Assembly: GCA_030041475.1 (NCBI GenBank)
Contig: JASHNU010000073.1
Location: 204,674-268,673 of the forward strand
DNA length: 64,000 bases
DNA from: Candidatus Sulfotelmatobacter sp.
GTDB taxonomy: Bacteria > Acidobacteriota > Terriglobia > Terriglobales > Acidobacteriaceae
Reading direction: 5' to 3'
Shown here: piece after piece, positions 63,381-64,000 of the stretch
Position numbering within the stretch: the first letter of the stretch is position 1
Layout: each line of letters begins with the position of its first letter
Made by a program: the position numbers and the translations under genes
Notes under the pieces: model-generated
The model's input: the letters and a program-made list of their open reading frames with translations, nothing else
Databases searched by the model: none
Told to the model about the DNA's origin: nothing

Positions 63381-64000
63381 CTACCGCCAGAATTGGTCGA
63401 GGAACAGCGAGTTCTCCATGTGCCGGAAGCCGTGCGTGGCGACAATGGCAAAGATCATCTGCGTTCCGTTGTAGCCAACGTGCACCAGGAAACTGGCGCC
63501 CACGGACTTGGTCGCCGCCCGCACTGCACCGCAAACCACACCGACCAGGAAGACCACAAGTCCCGCACTCCAGGCCCATCCGTATTGTGGCAGGTGAATC
63601 AGCCCGAAGGGTAGCGCTGTGAGCACGACACCCCACACCGCGCCGATCCTCCGTGCCAGCACGGGATACATGAAGCCGCGGAAAAACAGCTCCTCCATCA
63701 GCGGCCCCAGAGTCACGGCGATCAGCGAAAGGAGGTAGGCGTCGCGCGGCCGATCGAAGAGATACTCAAACGGAGTCTCCTTGGGCATGGGAAGCAGGCT
63801 TTGGAGTGCGCTGAGCGAAAGCAGCAACACGAATCCCAGCGCCAGCAGCTTCCACTCCGAGTGCGGCCAGTTCCAGCGCACCGCCTGCCAAAACTGCACG
63901 TGGTACTTGCCCTCGACCAGCGCGATCATGACCGCCGCCACAACGATATAGAGCAGAAATTGGGAGACCAGCAGTACGATGGGCTTCTGCGCCACGTCGG
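63381..64000 (-). CDS. CPBP family intramembrane glutamic protease, N-terminus beyond the window
   Basis: About 205 visible residues with about six hydrophobic segments. The family motifs are GPLMEELFFRGF (EExxxR), FGLIHLPQYGW with the catalytic histidine, and FLVHVGYNGTQM with the third conserved His/Asn. A GTG at 63995 could start the protein, but the frame stays open to the edge and the family usually has one more N-terminal helix, so I treat it as partial. It may process prenylated-like or other membrane proteins. Confidence 0.85.
   Translation of the reverse strand, partial: DVAQKPIVLLVSQFLLYIVVAAVMIALVEGKYHVQFWQAVRWNWPHSEWKLLALGFVLLLSLSALQSLLPMPKETPFEYLFDRPRDAYLLSLIAVTLGPLMEELFFRGFMYPVLARRIGAVWGVVLTALPFGLIHLPQYGWAWSAGLVVFLVGVVCGAVRAATKSVGASFLVHVGYNGTQMIFAIVATHGFRHMENSLFLDQFWR

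Noticed and set aside
1..64000. CRISPR arrays, prophage or insertion sequences
   Set aside because: No regularly spaced identical repeats and no transposase, integrase or phage structural gene are visible.

Overview
The window is about 60% GC and carries no rRNA, tRNA, phage or CRISPR. Gene content points to an Acidobacteriota chromosome of the Terriglobia/Koribacter kind. The pointers are very large Oar-like outer-membrane receptors with a carboxypeptidase-type N-terminal domain, a VWFA-related Acidobacterial-type protein, an S55 (SpoIVB-like) secreted peptidase, Tat-exported TIM-barrel proteins, and several families of short palindromic repeats of the TGTCATCCTGAG type. The lineage is inferred from family content, not from a marker gene.

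Layout. 1-3.9 kb (minus strand): glycine cleavage operon gcvT-gcvH-gcvPA-gcvPB, with gcvPB cut by the window edge. 3.9-9.8 kb (minus): a LOG-family hydrolase and the front of the division/cell wall (dcw) cluster, mraZ-rsmH-small ORF-ftsL-ftsI. This cluster has a clear promoter whose start region carries three MraZ-type repeats at a 10-bp period. 10-16.8 kb: ordinary housekeeping and small proteins (membrane protein, YbjQ family, CPXCG zinc protein, Xaa-Pro peptidase, sugar isomerase-like protein, BON protein, HAD phosphatase).

16.9-37.2 kb is the most interesting part, an anaerobic/redox energy island. It holds a Crp/Fnr regulator with an N-terminal cysteine cluster and a CRP-like recognition helix. 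It also holds an ADP-forming acyl-CoA synthetase fused to a GNAT acetyltransferase, an OsmC protein, a small cysteine protein, and a radical SAM/SPASM protein missing two of the three cluster cysteines. A cytochrome operon follows (1-heme, 19-heme, cytochrome b, 13-heme/cytochrome b fusion, NapC-like with an unusual CX3CH site; about 40 c-type hemes). A tandem universal stress protein, a 95-residue small protein, pyruvate:ferredoxin oxidoreductase and a dihydroorotate dehydrogenase-like protein complete it. Palindromes of the form TGTGA-N6-TCACA recur in front of these genes and again before a TonB-dependent receptor at 51.6 kb. I propose that they form a single local regulon of the Crp/Fnr protein. 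PFOR and the acyl-CoA synthetase together would convert pyruvate to acetate with ATP formation, while the cytochromes would carry quinol electrons towards the periplasm or cell surface.

37.2-64 kb: a YwiC-like membrane protein, an alcohol dehydrogenase, a carbohydrate locus (GH36-like enzyme, Oar-like receptor, two barrel enzymes), a metallophosphoesterase lipoprotein, a TonB receptor, ychF, a ZIP transporter, a VWA protein divergent from an S55 peptidase, a zinc protease-like protein, bacterioferritin, a hybrid histidine kinase, and a CPBP protease cut by the right edge. Short palindromic repeats lie in several gaps. In two places they appear to have become part of coding sequence.
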